A stretch of 6,564 bases of DNA, taken from the NCBI GenBank assembly GCA_938040915.1, contig CALHZE010000156.1:1-6564 (forward strand), written 5' to 3'. Every line of letters starts with the position of its first letter. The stretch's first letter is position 1. The notes under the pieces are model-generated. The model was given only the letters and a program-made list of their open reading frames with translations. It was not told where the DNA came from and searched no databases. Of the stretch, positions 6,397 through 6,564 are shown in pieces. The stretch comes from an uncultured Bacteroidia bacterium. Lineage in GTDB: Bacteria; Bacteroidota; Bacteroidia; Bacteroidales; CAJPTX01. Made by a program: the position numbers and the translations under genes.

Positions 6397-6564
6397 GACG
6401 CCGAAGCGACGTCAAAGTGACGTCAAAGTGACGCCGAAGCGATGCCCAAGTGACGCCCAAGTTAAGCCCAAGTTAAGCCCAAGTTAAGCTCAAGTTAAGC
6501 TCAAGTTAAGCCGAAGTGACGCCGAAGTGACGCCGAAGTGACGCCGAAGTGACGCCGAAGTGAC
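6397..6564. repeat. 11-bp minisatellite, 15 full units plus the start of a 16th, continuing past the window
   Basis: Fifteen head-to-tail 11-bp units with no spacers are followed by GAC at the window edge. In order they are GACGCCGAAGC; GACGTCAAAGT twice; GACGCCGAAGC; GATGCCCAAGT; GACGCCCAAGT; TAAGCCCAAGT twice; TAAGCTCAAGT twice; TAAGCCGAAGT; GACGCCGAAGT four times. The AAG near the unit end is invariant, while the first four bases (GACG, GATG or TAAG) and the next three (CCG, TCA, CCC or CTC) vary separately. Identical units sit next to each other, as expected from slippage or unequal exchange. Eleven is not a multiple of three, and TAA occurs in both strands at five consecutive junctions, closing all six frames in the middle, so the array is not coding. 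It begins about 100 bp upstream of the MATE start codon. Its function is unknown. Confidence 0.95.

Noticed and set aside
6158..6487. Plus-strand open frame running into the array (109 codons)
   Set aside because: It is antisense to the MATE start, is rich in Arg, Lys, Ser and Pro, and gains its tail from the 11-bp repeats before ending at an array TAA. No family resemblance.
6397..6564. Possible CRISPR array
   Set aside because: Units are 11 bp, abut without spacers and differ only by point changes; there are no unique spacers and no cas genes. It is a minisatellite.

Overview
The window carries four complete protein-coding genes, all on the minus strand. It most likely comes from a Gram-negative anaerobe of the phylum Bacteroidota, possibly near Porphyromonas. 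The grounds are the type of AAA-ATPase/DUF1703 protein, the Bacteroidota-like MqnC and MATE proteins, the weak or absent Shine-Dalgarno sequences at three of the four genes, and TAnnTTTG-like boxes upstream of two genes. The phylum is a reasonable inference; the genus is a guess. Base composition looks moderately GC-rich and uneven: one 60-base line of the left gene is about 47% G+C and one line inside mqnC is about 72%.

Read in the direction of transcription (right to left), the layout is as follows. At 6397-6564 an 11-bp minisatellite runs off the window edge. About 100 bp of apparently non-coding DNA follows, ending in a candidate promoter and a good ribosome binding site. Next comes a tightly packed three-gene unit: a MepA-like MATE exporter (4882-6294), the menaquinone-pathway radical SAM enzyme MqnC (3773-4879), and a membrane-anchored LTA-synthase/sulfatase-superfamily enzyme (1813-3780). 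The MATE and mqnC genes are 2 bp apart, and mqnC overlaps the third gene by 8 bp, so they are probably cotranscribed and partly translationally coupled. A short hairpin plus T-run follows the last stop. A second transcription unit, one AAA-ATPase/PD-(D/E)XK gene (142-1761), starts immediately after it. The left 141 bp hold no gene; they contain a GC-rich palindromic element that looks like a dispersed repeat, and a hairpin that could end transcription.

The proteins do not form one obvious pathway. MqnC makes a cytoplasmic intermediate of the futalosine route to menaquinone. The MATE protein and the LTAS-like enzyme act at the inner membrane (drug export and probable phospho-headgroup transfer). 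The AAA/DUF1703 protein belongs to a large family of unknown role that is often present in many copies. I see no convincing new defence or mobile system. The most unusual part of the window is the mosaic 11-bp tandem array upstream of the MATE-mqnC unit.
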